From Nonomuraea guangzhouensis (GTDB lineage: Bacteria; Actinomycetota; Actinomycetes; Streptosporangiales; Streptosporangiaceae), in NCBI RefSeq assembly GCF_019396345.1, contig NZ_JAHKRM010000001.1, positions 310,001 through 374,000 on the forward strand: a stretch of 64,000 nucleotides of DNA. The letters are read 5' to 3'. The notes below the pieces were generated by a model. That model ran no database searches and was not told the DNA's origin. It worked only from the letters and a program-made list of their open reading frames with translations. A program made the position numbers and the translations under genes. Below, one piece after another: positions 50,630 through 59,768 of the stretch. Numbering within the stretch: position 1 is the first letter of the stretch; the number at the start of each line of letters is the position of its first letter.

Positions 50630-53600
50630 TCAAACGTTGCGGCGGTACTGTCCCCCGGCCTCGAACAGCGCGTCCGTGATCTGGCCGAGCGAGCAGACGC
50701 GGGCCGCCTCCATCAACACCTCGAACGCGTTGCCGTCGGACATGGCGACGTCCCGCAACCGGGCCAGCGCCGCGGGGGCCTCGGCCCGGTTGCGGTCGTG
50801 GAAGCCGTGCAGGCGGTCGAGCTGGGACCGCTTCTCGTCCTCGGTCCCCCTGGCGAGCTCCACCTTCTTCTGGTGGGGCTCGTCGCCGCGCGGGTTGCGG
50901 AAGGTGTTGACGCCGATGATGGGCAGCGAGCCGTCGTGCTTGCGCGACTCGTACAGCATCGACTCGTCCTGGATCCTGCCCCGCTGGTAGCCGGTCTCCA
51001 TGGCGCCCAGCACGCCGCCCCGCTCCGACAGCCGCTCGAACTCCCGCAGCACCGCCTCCTCCACCAGGTCGGTGAGCTCGTCGATGATGAACGAGCCCTG
51101 GAGCGGGTTCTCGTTGCGGGCCAGGCCCCATTCGCGGTTGATGATGAGCTGGATGGCCATCGCCCGGCGCACCGAGTCGGCCGACGGCGTGGTCACGGCC
51201 TCGTCGAAGGCATTAGTGTGCAGGCTGTTGCAGTTGTCGTAGATGGCGATCAGCGCCTGCAGGGTGGTGCGGATGTCGTTGAAGTCCATCTCCTGGGCGT
51301 GCAGGGACCGGCCCGAGGTCTGGACGTGGTACTTGAGCTTCTGCGACCGCTCCGCCGCGCCGTACTTCTCCCGCATCGCGACCGCCCAGACGCGGCGGGC
51401 CACCCGCCCGAGCACGCTGTACTCGGGGTCCATGCCGTTGGAGAAGAAGAACGACAGGTTCGGCGCGAAATCGTCGATCCGCATCCCCCTCGCCAGGTAC
51501 GCCTCGACGTAGGTGAAGCCGTTGGCCAGGGTGAAGGCGAGCTGGCTGATCGGGTTGGCCCCGGCTTCGGCGATGTGGTAGCCGGAGATCGACACCGAGT
51601 AGAAGTTGCGGACGCCGTTACGGATGAACCACTCCTGGATGTCGGCCATCATCCGCAGCGAGAACTCCGTGGAGAAGATGCAGGTGTTCTGGCCCTGGTC
51701 CTCCTTGAGGATGTCGGCCTGGACGGTCCCCCTGACGGTGGCGAGGGTCCGCGCGCGCAGCTCGCGCTCCTCCTCCTCGTACGGCCGGCGTCCGTGCTCG
51801 GCCTCGAACCGTTCGAGGGTCTGGTCGATCGCGGCGTTGAGGAAGAAGGCGAGGATCGTCGGGGCCGGGCCGTTGATCGTCATCGACACCGAGGTGCTGG
51901 GACTGGTCAGATCGAACCCGTCGTAAAGCACTTTCATGTCGTCGAGCGTCGCGATGGACACGCCGGACGTGCCCACCTTGCCGTAAATGTCGGGCCGCAG
52001 GTCGGGGTCGTGCCCGTACAGGGTCACCGAGTCGAACGCGGTGGACAGCCGCGTCGAGGACTGATCTCCGGACAGCAGCTTGAAGCGCCGGTTGGTGCGG
52101 AACGGGTCGCCCTCTCCGGCGAACATCCTGGTGGGGTCCTCGTCGTCCCGCTTGAACGCGAACACCCCGGCGGTGAACGGGAACCGGCCCGGCAGGTTCT
52201 CGCTCCGCAGGAACCTGAGCAGCTCGCCGTGGTCGGTGTAGCGGGGCAGGGCCACGCGGGGGATGCGGTTGCCCGAGAGGGTCTCGCGCCAGAGGGGGGT
52301 GTGGATCTCCCGGTCGCGTACCTTCACCACCAGCTCGTCGGCGGTGTACTGCTCCTTGACAGCGGGCCAGCCGTCCAGGAGCGTGCGGCTCTCGTCGCTC
52401 AGCTCTCTCTCGGCCGTGGCCGCGAGCTCGGCCAGCCTGCCGTCAGTGGGGATCTCGCCCGTCGCGCCCTCCTCCAGCAGGGCCTGGACGGCCGTGAGCT
52501 GCTGGCGGCGGCGGGCCACCTCAGCCTGGGCGAGCGTCTCCGCGTGGTAGTCGCGGACGGTCTCGGCGATCTCGGCGAGGTAGCGGACGCGCGCCGGGGG
52601 GACGATCGCGGCGGCGACCTGGGACGTACGGCCGCGCACCGGCGCCAGCAGGCCCGGCTCGGTCCGCATGCCCTTGTCCACCAGCAGTTGCTTGAGGTGG
52701 TGGTAGAGCGCGGTGACTCCGGCGTCGTTGTAGCGGGCGGCGATCGTGCCGAACACCGGCATGTCGTCGGGCGCGACCCCGAACGCCTCGCGGTTGCGGA
52801 CCAGCTGACGGCGGACGTCGCGCAGGGCGTCCTCCGCACCGCGCCGCTCGTACTTGTTGATCACGACGGCCTCGGCGAAGTCGAGCATGTCGATCTTCTC
52901 CAACTGGGACGCCGCGCCGAACTCCGGGGTCATGACGTAGATGGGCACGTCCACGTGCGGCACGATCCCGGCGTCACCCTGCCCGATGCCCGGCGTCTCG
53001 ACGATGACCAGGTCGTAGCCGGCGGCCCGGCAGGCGGTGATCACGTCGTCGAGGCAGACGGGGACCTCGTTGGCGGCGCCCCTGGTGGCCAGTGAGCGGA
53101 AGTAGGTCTGCGGGCCGAGGCTGTTCATCCGGATGCGGTCGCCGAGCAGCGCTCCCCCGCCGCGTCTGCGGGTCGGGTCGATCGCGATGATGGCGATGCG
53201 CAGCTTGTCGTCGTTGTCCACGCGGAGGCGGTGGACGAGCTCGTCGGTGAGCGACGACTTCCCGGACCCGCCGGTGCCGGTGATGCCGAGCACAGGGGCT
53301 TGACGGGCCCCGGCGGCGCGCAGGCCCTCCAGGAGCGCGGCGGGCGCGCGGCCCGACTCGATCAGGGTGATCGCCCTGGCCAGGGCCGTCTGGTCGCCGG
53401 AGCCGACGGCCTCGACCGAGGGGACGCCGTCCAGCTCGACGTCGCACTCCTCGATCAGCTTGTTGATCATGCCGGGCAGGCCGTACCGCTGGCCGTCCTC
53501 CGGCGAGAAGATGCGGGTGACGCCACGGGAGTGCAGCAGGTCGATCTCGTCCTGGACGATGACGCCGCCGCCACCGCCGTAGACCTTCACGTGCCCCGCG

Positions 53601-53857
53601 CCGCGCTCACGCAGCAGATCCACCAGGTAGCTGAAGAACTCCACGTGGCCGCCCTGGTAGGAGCTGATCGCCACGCCCTGGACGTCCTCCTGGACGGCGG
53701 CGGTGACGATCTCGTCCACGGAACGGTTGTGCCCGAGATGGATGACCTCCGCCCCCTGCGACTGGAGGATCCGCCGCATGATGTTGATCGCCGCGTCGTG
53801 GCCGTCGAACAGCGCCGCGGCGGTCACAAAACGGACAGGGTTCGCCGGTACGTGCAC
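50630..53857 (-). CDS. icmF: Fused isobutyryl-CoA mutase
   Basis: 1075 residues. In order: B12-binding domain (AALFDGHDAAINIMRRI with the His ligand; residues 1-140), MeaI-like G-protein chaperone (GITGTGGSGKSSLTDELV, P-loop near 196-205), linker, and the substrate-binding mutase barrel (TINGPAPTILAFFLNAAIDQ, RNFYSVSISGYHIAEAGAN). Interconverts isobutyryl- and n-butyryl-CoA with adenosylcobalamin. GTG 53857 with AAAGGAG upstream. Full length for the family. Confidence 0.97.
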   Translation of the reverse strand: MHVPANPVRFVTAAALFDGHDAAINIMRRILQSQGAEVIHLGHNRSVDEIVTAAVQEDVQGVAISSYQGGHVEFFSYLVDLLRERGAGHVKVYGGGGGVIVQDEIDLLHSRGVTRIFSPEDGQRYGLPGMINKLIEECDVELDGVPSVEAVGSGDQTALARAITLIESGRAPAALLEGLRAAGARQAPVLGITGTGGSGKSSLTDELVHRLRVDNDDKLRIAIIAIDPTRRRGGGALLGDRIRMNSLGPQTYFRSLATRGAANEVPVCLDDVITACRAAGYDLVIVETPGIGQGDAGIVPHVDVPIYVMTPEFGAASQLEKIDMLDFAEAVVINKYERRGAEDALRDVRRQLVRNREAFGVAPDDMPVFGTIAARYNDAGVTALYHHLKQLLVDKGMRTEPGLLAPVRGRTSQVAAAIVPPARVRYLAEIAETVRDYHAETLAQAEVARRRQQLTAVQALLEEGATGEIPTDGRLAELAATAERELSDESRTLLDGWPAVKEQYTADELVVKVRDREIHTPLWRETLSGNRIPRVALPRYTDHGELLRFLRSENLPGRFPFTAGVFAFKRDDEDPTRMFAGEGDPFRTNRRFKLLSGDQSSTRLSTAFDSVTLYGHDPDLRPDIYGKVGTSGVSIATLDDMKVLYDGFDLTSPSTSVSMTINGPAPTILAFFLNAAIDQTLERFEAEHGRRPYEEEERELRARTLATVRGTVQADILKEDQGQNTCIFSTEFSLRMMADIQEWFIRNGVRNFYSVSISGYHIAEAGANPISQLAFTLANGFTYVEAYLARGMRIDDFAPNLSFFFSNGMDPEYSVLGRVARRVWAVAMREKYGAAERSQKLKYHVQTSGRSLHAQEMDFNDIRTTLQALIAIYDNCNSLHTNAFDEAVTTPSADSVRRAMAIQLIINREWGLARNENPLQGSFIIDELTDLVEEAVLREFERLSERGGVLGAMETGYQRGRIQDESMLYESRKHDGSLPIIGVNTFRNPRGDEPHQKKVELARGTEDEKRSQLDRLHGFHDRNRAEAPAALARLRDVAMSDGNAFEVLMEAARVCSLGQITDALFEAGGQYRRNV

Positions 53858-53947
53858 GCCTGATCACTCCTTTGTGGGGGCTCTCCTCACAAGATACTAG
53901 GACGTCCTACTAATTCCCAACGTTTCCCGGCGGGGTAGTAATCCGGC

Positions 53948-54988
53948 ATGCGAGCACTGACGTGGCGGCCGGGCGTACAAGGGTCTCTCGCGGTGGAAGA
54001 GGTCCCCGATCCAGCGCCGAAACCGGACGAACTCCTGGTACGGGGACTGGCCATGGGTGTCTGCGGGACAGACAGGGAGCTCGCCGCGGCCGACTTCGGC
54101 TGGCCGTCGGAGCGGCGCATGATCCTCGGCCACGAGTCGCTCGGGCGGGTGATCGAGGCGCCCGCCGGTTCCGGCTTCTCCCCCGGCGACCTCGTGGTCG
54201 GCGTGGTGCGCCGCCCTGATCCCGAGCCGTGCCCGGCGTGCGCCAGGGACGAGTTCGACATGTGCCGCAACGGCCGTTACACCGAGCGCGGCATCAAGGA
54301 GCTCGACGGGTACGGCAGCGAGCGCTGGACCGTCGAGACCGGCTACGCGGTGCCGCTGGATCCGGCGCTGGAGCCGGTCGGCGTGCTGATCGAGCCGGCT
54401 TCGGTGGTCGCCAAGGCCTGGCAGCACATCGAGCACATCGGCTCACGCGCCGGGTTCGAGCCACGCTCGGTGCTCATCACGGGCGCCGGGCCGATCGGCC
54501 TGCTCGCGGCCCTGCTCGGCAGGCAGCGCGGGCTGGAGGTGCACGTGCTCGACCAGGTCGCCGGCGGGCTCAAGCCGGAGCTGGTGACCGCGCTCGGCGG
54601 CACCTACCACCGCGGCTCGACGCTCGACGCGGTCGGCGACCTCCGGCCCGACGTCATCATCGAGGCCACGGGCACCGGGCGGCTGATCATCGACGCGATG
54701 ACCCGCACCGCCGCCGCCGGCATCGTCTGCCTCACCGGCGTCTCCTCGTCCGGCGCGTCGCTGCCGGTGGACGTGGAAGGGATCAACCGTGCCCTCGTGC
54801 TCACCAACAGCGTGGTCTTCGGATCGGTCAACGGCAATCAGCACCACTTCCGGCTCGCCGCCGACGCGCTGGCCGCGGCGGATCTCGGGTGGCTGGAGCG
54901 GCTGATCACCCGGCGGCTGCCGCTGGAGCGGGCGTTCGAGGCGTTCCAGCCGGGCACCGGCGATGTCAAGGTCGTCATCGACCTGTGA
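53948..54988 (+). CDS. Glucose 1-dehydrogenase-type MDR enzyme
   Basis: 346 residues. Zinc ligands CGTDRE and GHESLGRV, the structural Cys cluster CPACARDEFDMC, YTERGIKELDGYGSERW and the C-terminal SVNGNQHHFRLA match glucose dehydrogenases of the archaeal/actinobacterial type. VLITGAGPIGLLAALLG binds NAD(P). Oxidises glucose or galactose to the lactone. ATG 53948, 90 bp from the divergent icmF. Confidence 0.9.
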   Translation: MRALTWRPGVQGSLAVEEVPDPAPKPDELLVRGLAMGVCGTDRELAAADFGWPSERRMILGHESLGRVIEAPAGSGFSPGDLVVGVVRRPDPEPCPACARDEFDMCRNGRYTERGIKELDGYGSERWTVETGYAVPLDPALEPVGVLIEPASVVAKAWQHIEHIGSRAGFEPRSVLITGAGPIGLLAALLGRQRGLEVHVLDQVAGGLKPELVTALGGTYHRGSTLDAVGDLRPDVIIEATGTGRLIIDAMTRTAAAGIVCLTGVSSSGASLPVDVEGINRALVLTNSVVFGSVNGNQHHFRLAADALAAADLGWLERLITRRLPLERAFEAFQPGTGDVKVVIDL

Positions 54989-54992
54989 ACGG

Positions 54993-56075
54993 TCAGGAGC
55001 GCGGTTCGTACGGCTTGCGGCGGGTGGTGGAGTGGTGAGGGGTCTGCGCGGGCACGAGAGCCCTGGCCGGAGTGGGCGGGCCACCCACCCGGACCGGCTC
55101 GAGAGGCGCCTCGGCGTAGCTGGCGGATCTCGTGTCCTTGTCACCGCCCCGCGCTGCCGACTTGGCGGAGCCGGAACGCGACGCCGCCTTGGCCGACCCG
55201 ACCTTGGCCGACCCCCGCTTGGCGGAGGCGGACCTGGCAGAGGCGGACTTGGCAGAGGCGGGCTGCGCGGGGTTTTCGGTGGCCGGGCCCGGCTTTTCGG
55301 TGGCCCGGCGCGCCTTGGCGTTGCCGGGTTGCGGCTTGGCGTTGCCGGATCGCGGCTTCGTGGGCGCGGGCTCGGTGGCCGTGGGCTTGCCGGAGGCGGG
55401 CTTGCCGGAGGCGTTCCATGGCCAGGTGAAGCGGCGGTGGGTGCCACGGCGGCGGCCCGCGAGGCGTAAGGAGACCACGACCGTGGTCAGCACCATCACG
55501 GTGAGCAGGGCCAGCGGGGAGCCCAGGACGTCCAACGGCGACTCCCGCGGCATCGGCTGAGGCTGGCGGGCCAGCGGGTGCTCGGTGGAGCGGATGTCGT
55601 TGAGCGTGGCGTTGGCCTGCACCACGCGCGGCAGGCCGTACCCGACGACGTCCTTGTGCATGTCGCGGGACTTGCGCTTGAGCCAGACGCGGTCGACGTT
55701 GGCCTCGATCGTGTGGATCTTCTTGCCGTCGACCCGTTCGACGATGCCGACGTGGTCGATGCCCTTGTAGCTCTTGCCGCCTCCCCAGTCGTAGAAGACC
55801 AGGGCTCCGGGTTCGGGCTGCTGGGACCAGGCGCCCTGCTTGATGAACCAGGCCGCGTGCGAGGGGGTCCAGGCGAACTGGCCGACGTAGTCACCGATCC
55901 CGGCCTTGTCGGCCGCCCAGGCGATGAACATGTCGCACCACGGCGCGTCCCGGTATTGCGGGTCCTTGACGCGATCCGCGTACCACTGTCCGAACTTGGT
56001 GAGCTGGCCGCCCTTCTCGCGGTAGCCGACTTCCCCACGCACCTCTTTCAGCAGACTTGCCGCGATCGAGTCCAG
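54993..56075 (-). CDS. CHAP-domain protein with membrane segment and long basic tail
   Basis: About 360 residues if translation begins at CTG 56075, which lies 6 bp after GGAGGAG and gives MDSIAASLLKEVRGEVGYRE. No ATG/GTG/TTG is nearby in frame; a distant in-frame TTG at 56162 has no ribosome site. CHAP core: catalytic Cys in APWCDMFIAWAADKAG, His in YKGIDHVGIVERVDG, then TIEANVD. A single membrane helix near residue 200 (LALLTVMVLTTVVVSL) is followed by RRRGTHRR and a tail of Lys/Ala/Ser/Pro repeats. Probably a peptidoglycan amidase/endopeptidase. No signal peptide is visible. Confidence 0.75.
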   Translation of the reverse strand: MDSIAASLLKEVRGEVGYREKGGQLTKFGQWYADRVKDPQYRDAPWCDMFIAWAADKAGIGDYVGQFAWTPSHAAWFIKQGAWSQQPEPGALVFYDWGGGKSYKGIDHVGIVERVDGKKIHTIEANVDRVWLKRKSRDMHKDVVGYGLPRVVQANATLNDIRSTEHPLARQPQPMPRESPLDVLGSPLALLTVMVLTTVVVSLRLAGRRRGTHRRFTWPWNASGKPASGKPTATEPAPTKPRSGNAKPQPGNAKARRATEKPGPATENPAQPASAKSASARSASAKRGSAKVGSAKAASRSGSAKSAARGGDKDTRSASYAEAPLEPVRVGGPPTPARALVPAQTPHHSTTRRKPYEPRS

Positions 56076-56231
56076 GATCCACTCCTCCAGAAAAACCGGC
56101 AGATCACGATGGACTGTAGTAGCGACATCGAGCTCGCGCGCCGAACACCGGGAAAGTGTCAACCTATGAGGCGAAATTTCGGCTATGTGACTGGTGAGGC
56201 TGGTGGGACTGGCTACTACGCGGGACCGTAC

Positions 56232-57002
56232 TCAGGCCCCCGCACCCACCCGGAAGACCTGCTCGTCGCCCGCGCCCGGCGCCACCACGTCGGCGACGAT
56301 CACGGTCACGTTGTCCGGCGAGCCGCCCTCGTTCGCCAGGTCGATCAGCCTCTGGACGGCCGCCGACGGGTCTGTCACCGTGGTCAGCACCTCGTGCAGG
56401 ACCTCGGGCCCGAGCACGGTGGTGAGTCCGTCAGAACAGAGGAGATAGCGATCATCCGGCTCGGCCTCGCGCAGCGCCATGTCCGGCTCCGCCCGGCCCT
56501 CGCTGCCCAGCACGCGCAGGACCATCGACCGGCGCGGGTGCACCGCGGCCTGATCCTCTGTTATCCGTCCTTCGTCCACCATGGACTGCACAAGTGTGTG
56601 ATCCTTGGTCATCTGGTAGAGAGCACCATCGCGCAGCAGGTATCCGCGGGAGTCACCGAGATGAGCAAGGGCGAACCGGTAGCCGTCCCACAGCAAGGCG
56701 GTCACCGTGGTCCCCATCCCCCTGCGCGCGGGGTCGATGTCCGCCAGCTCCACCAGCCTGCGGGCCGCCTCGTGCACGGCGCCCTCCAGGGCGGCCTCCA
56801 GATCCGAGCCCGTTTCGGGAAGCGTGGCATCCAGCTCGCGCATGACGGCGATCGCAGCCGAACTCGCCAGCTCGCCGGCCGCGTGTCCGCCCATCCCGTC
56901 GGCCACCACGAGCAAGCGGCCACTCGCATAGCCGGAGTCCTCGTTCTGCTCCCTGCGGCGGCCCACGTCTGATCCGGCGGCATAGCGGATGTTGTGCTTC
57001 AT
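56232..57002 (-). CDS. PP2C-family Ser/Thr phosphatase
   Basis: 256 residues, PstP-like catalytic domain without a membrane tail. Metal-binding motifs GRRREQNEDSG, VVADGMGGHAAGELAS, LAHLGDSRGYLLR, LCSDGLTTVL and GSPDNVTVIVADV are complete. Soluble, so likely cytoplasmic. Divergent from the DNA methylase with 76 bp between starts; a Ser/Thr kinase lies beyond the methylase, so the two may act on common targets. Confidence 0.95.
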   Translation of the reverse strand: MKHNIRYAAGSDVGRRREQNEDSGYASGRLLVVADGMGGHAAGELASSAAIAVMRELDATLPETGSDLEAALEGAVHEAARRLVELADIDPARRGMGTTVTALLWDGYRFALAHLGDSRGYLLRDGALYQMTKDHTLVQSMVDEGRITEDQAAVHPRRSMVLRVLGSEGRAEPDMALREAEPDDRYLLCSDGLTTVLGPEVLHEVLTTVTDPSAAVQRLIDLANEGGSPDNVTVIVADVVAPGAGDEQVFRVGAGA

Positions 57003-57078
57003 ACCCAGCAGTAAATCATTGGTTGAAAGACTTCACAAGCAGATGCACTGAAGACTCTTGTGAACTACTGTGGGCTCC

Positions 57079-58827
57079 ATGACCCACGACCCGACCGTGA
57101 ACGCCGGGGACATAGCCCGGCTCGCCGGTGTCGGGCGGGCCGCGGTGAGCAACTGGCGCCGCCGCCACGACGACTTCCCTCTGCCCATCGGCGGCACCGC
57201 CAATCAGCCGTTGTTCTCGCTGCGCCAGGTCGAATCATGGTTGCGGCGCTATGGGAAGTCCTACCAGGTCTCGCTGGGAGATCGTGTGTGGCAACGCCTG
57301 AAAGCCGCCGGCGATTTGCGGCTGGGCGAGTTGGTGGCGCAGGCCGGCCTCTTGCTGACCACAGGCGAGAGCAAGCTGGAGCCCGAGCTGGCCGGACTGC
57401 TGTCCGAGCTGGCCGAGCAGCACGATCCGCTCACCGCCTACGAATTCCTCTGCGAGCGCTACCTGGAGGCACATTCCCGGCAGCTGTCCGTCACGCGTGA
57501 CGACGTGGCCGAGCTGATGGTCGGGCTCGTCCACACCGACGGCGCGACGATCCTCGACCCCGCCTGCGGCGTCGGCACCCTGCTGCTCAACTCCGGGGCC
57601 GCCAAGGTGCTCGGCCAGGATCTCAGCGAGACCTCGGCGCTCATCACCGCCGCGCGGCTGCGCCTGCGCGGCGCCGAGGCGGAGGTGGTGCCCGGCGACT
57701 CGATGCGCCACGACGGCTTCGCCGGGGTGAAGGCCGACGCGGTCGTCTGCGACCCGCCGTTCAACGAGCGGGCCTGGGGCTACGAGGAGCTGACCGGCGA
57801 CCCCCGCTGGGAGTACGGCCTGCCGCCGCGCGGCGAGCCCGAGCTGGCCTGGGTCCAGCACTGCCTCACCCATGTCAGGCCGGGCGGCATGGTGGCCATG
57901 CTGATGCCCCCGGCCGCGGCCAGCCGCAAGGCGGGCAGGCGGATCCGGGCCAACCTGCTGCGCGCCGGCGCCCTGCGTGCCGTGGTCGCGCTGGCGGGCT
58001 CCGACCTGTGGCTGCTGCGCCGTCCGGCCGCGGGCGAGCGCCCGCCGTCCGACGTGCTGATCGTCGACGCCACGGCCGACCACTCCGTCGTCGGGCCGGC
58101 GTGGCGGGCCTATCTCGACGACCGCTCCGACCAGACCGTACGCATCATCGACCTGCTGGCCGACGAGGTCGACATGACTCCGGCCCGCCACCAGCGGCGC
58201 GACGACCTCGGGCGGGCATTCACCGAGGCACGCGACCGGTTTCTGGCCGCGGCGGCCACCCCGCCCGACCTCAAGGTGCTCGACGAGCCGCTCGACCAGC
58301 CCGTCACCACGGTCGGCGACCTGATCAAGGAGGGCCTGCTGACCACGCTGCAGGCGCCGCCCAAGATGGCGACCGGCGGCGGCGACGTCTCGATGCTCAC
58401 CGCCGACGACGTGACCAGCGGCGCCATGGCCTCCGGCCGGGCTCCGGCGCAGCAGGGGCTGGTCCTGGTCCAGCCGGGCGACGTGGTGGCCTCCTACTCC
58501 AGCGTGCGGGTGATGGCCGAGGGCGGCTGCGTGCTCGGCCCGCATCTGACGCTCTACCGGGTCGACGCGCGCCGGCTCGACCCCGACTTCCTGGCCGGCC
58601 ATCTGAGGGCCGCCGGCGGGCGCGCGACCACCGGCTCCAGCCGCTTCGACGTGCGCCGCACCCGCCTGCCCCGCCTCCCGCTCAAGGACCAGAAGTCCTA
58701 CGGTGAAGCCTTCAGACAGCTCGCGGTGCTCGAAGACGCGCTGCGCGAGACCTCGGCGCTCGGCCAGGCACTCATCCGGCTCGGCCTCGACGGCCTGAGC
58801 GACGGCCACCTGCACCCGCAGTCTTGA
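57079..58827 (+). CDS. N6-adenine DNA methylase with HTH and fused specificity-like region
   Basis: 582 residues from ATG 57079. An N-terminal HTH (GDIARLAGVGRAAVSNWRRRH; residues 10-30), then an HsdM-like core: SAM motif I D160-PACGVGTLL and catalytic motif IV D225-PPF (CDPPFNER). The C-terminal 200 residues (LTADDVTSGAMASG, LVQPGDVVASYSSVRVMAEGG, LDPDFLAGHLRAAGG, RLPRLPL) resemble an HsdS target-recognition half-subunit. M and S functions appear fused and there is no restriction subunit. Conserved DNA motif unknown. The kinase gene follows after 42 bp. Confidence 0.87.
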   Translation: MTHDPTVNAGDIARLAGVGRAAVSNWRRRHDDFPLPIGGTANQPLFSLRQVESWLRRYGKSYQVSLGDRVWQRLKAAGDLRLGELVAQAGLLLTTGESKLEPELAGLLSELAEQHDPLTAYEFLCERYLEAHSRQLSVTRDDVAELMVGLVHTDGATILDPACGVGTLLLNSGAAKVLGQDLSETSALITAARLRLRGAEAEVVPGDSMRHDGFAGVKADAVVCDPPFNERAWGYEELTGDPRWEYGLPPRGEPELAWVQHCLTHVRPGGMVAMLMPPAAASRKAGRRIRANLLRAGALRAVVALAGSDLWLLRRPAAGERPPSDVLIVDATADHSVVGPAWRAYLDDRSDQTVRIIDLLADEVDMTPARHQRRDDLGRAFTEARDRFLAAAATPPDLKVLDEPLDQPVTTVGDLIKEGLLTTLQAPPKMATGGGDVSMLTADDVTSGAMASGRAPAQQGLVLVQPGDVVASYSSVRVMAEGGCVLGPHLTLYRVDARRLDPDFLAGHLRAAGGRATTGSSRFDVRRTRLPRLPLKDQKSYGEAFRQLAVLEDALRETSALGQALIRLGLDGLSDGHLHPQS

Positions 58828-58869
58828 CGGTGTAGTTTTTTCCCGAAAAGTGGCGGCGGGGAGGGGCAA

Positions 58870-59760
58870 ATGGTCATCGGTGATCGATATGTGCTCGATC
58901 ACCTCCCGCTCGGCCAGGGCGGCATGGGGGCCGTCTACGCGGGCCACGACCGCCACCTCGACCGCCGGGTGGCGGTGAAGCTGCTCCACCTGCCGAGCGG
59001 CCCCGACGAGGAGCTGGAGCGCCGCTTCATCCGCGAAGCGCGCATCCTGGCCAGGCTGGAGCATCCGGGTGCCCCGGTGCTCTACGACTTCGGCACCCAC
59101 GAGCAGCGCCTCTTCCAGGTGATGCAGTTCATCGAGGGCGTCACGGTGGCCGACGTGGTCAGCGAGCACGGCCCCCTGCCGGTGCCGTGGGCCGCCGCGA
59201 TCGCCGCCCAGGCGTGCGCGGTCCTGTCGGCCGCCCACGCCCTGTCGATCTGCCATCGCGACCTCAAGCCGACCAACCTGATGCTCTGCCCCGACGGCAG
59301 CGTGAAGGTGCTCGACTTCGGCCTGGCCCTGCTGCGTGACGCCGACGTCACCACGTTCACCAGGATCGGCCAGATCCTCGGCACGCCCGCGTACATGGCT
59401 CCCGAGCAGATCCAGCACGGGATCGCCGAGCCGCGCAGCGATCTCTACGCGCTGGGCTGCGTGCTGCACGAGATGCTGACGGGCCGTCAGTTGTTCACCG
59501 GGCCGACCGACTACGTGGTCTTCGAGAAGCAGGTCAAGGAGCGTCCGCCCGCGATCCCGGGCCTGCCGGAGGCGCTGAGTGCGCTCCTGGCCGGGCTGCT
59601 GGAGAAGAAGCCTGGCCACCGGCCCGCCGACGCCGACACGCTGTACGGGCGGCTGGAGCCGTTCGCGGTCGGCCTGCCGATGCTGCCCGGCTTCCTGACC
59701 AGGTCGCCGAGCCCGGGCCGGATGTACGCCCGGATGGTCGGCCGCGTCCTCAGCGGTTAG
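58870..59760 (+). CDS. Soluble Ser/Thr protein kinase (Hanks type)
   Basis: 296 residues, a complete catalytic domain and little more: G-loop GQGGMGAVY, VAVKLL lysine, HRDLKPTN, DFGLALL, GTPAYMAPEQ, DLYALGCVLHEMLTG. No membrane helix or PASTA domain, so cytoplasmic. ATG 58870 follows GGGGAGG. Probably co-transcribed with the methylase and converges, 8 bp apart, on the peptide-modification cassette. Confidence 0.95.
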   Translation: MVIGDRYVLDHLPLGQGGMGAVYAGHDRHLDRRVAVKLLHLPSGPDEELERRFIREARILARLEHPGAPVLYDFGTHEQRLFQVMQFIEGVTVADVVSEHGPLPVPWAAAIAAQACAVLSAAHALSICHRDLKPTNLMLCPDGSVKVLDFGLALLRDADVTTFTRIGQILGTPAYMAPEQIQHGIAEPRSDLYALGCVLHEMLTGRQLFTGPTDYVVFEKQVKERPPAIPGLPEALSALLAGLLEKKPGHRPADADTLYGRLEPFAVGLPMLPGFLTRSPSPGRMYARMVGRVLSG

Positions 59761-59768
59761 CCCAGGGT

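Noticed and set aside
50798..53095. Long plus-strand open frame opposite icmF
   Set aside because: The minus strand encodes an unmistakable full-length mutase; the plus frame shows no motif and is a GC-driven shadow.
54424..54440. CACATCGAGCACATCGG inside the glucose dehydrogenase gene resembles the 9-bp repeat at 50278
   Set aside because: It encodes the conserved His-rich stretch WQHIEHIG of the enzyme; the match is short and probably coincidental.
56157..56162. In-frame TTG as start of the CHAP protein
   Set aside because: It forms part of TTGACA, has no ribosome site, and the intervening residues do not resemble a signal peptide; the CTG behind GGAGGAG fits better.
57079..58827. Type I restriction-modification system
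   Set aside because: Only a methylase with a fused specificity-like region is present; no HsdR-type helicase/nuclease gene lies within the window on either side.
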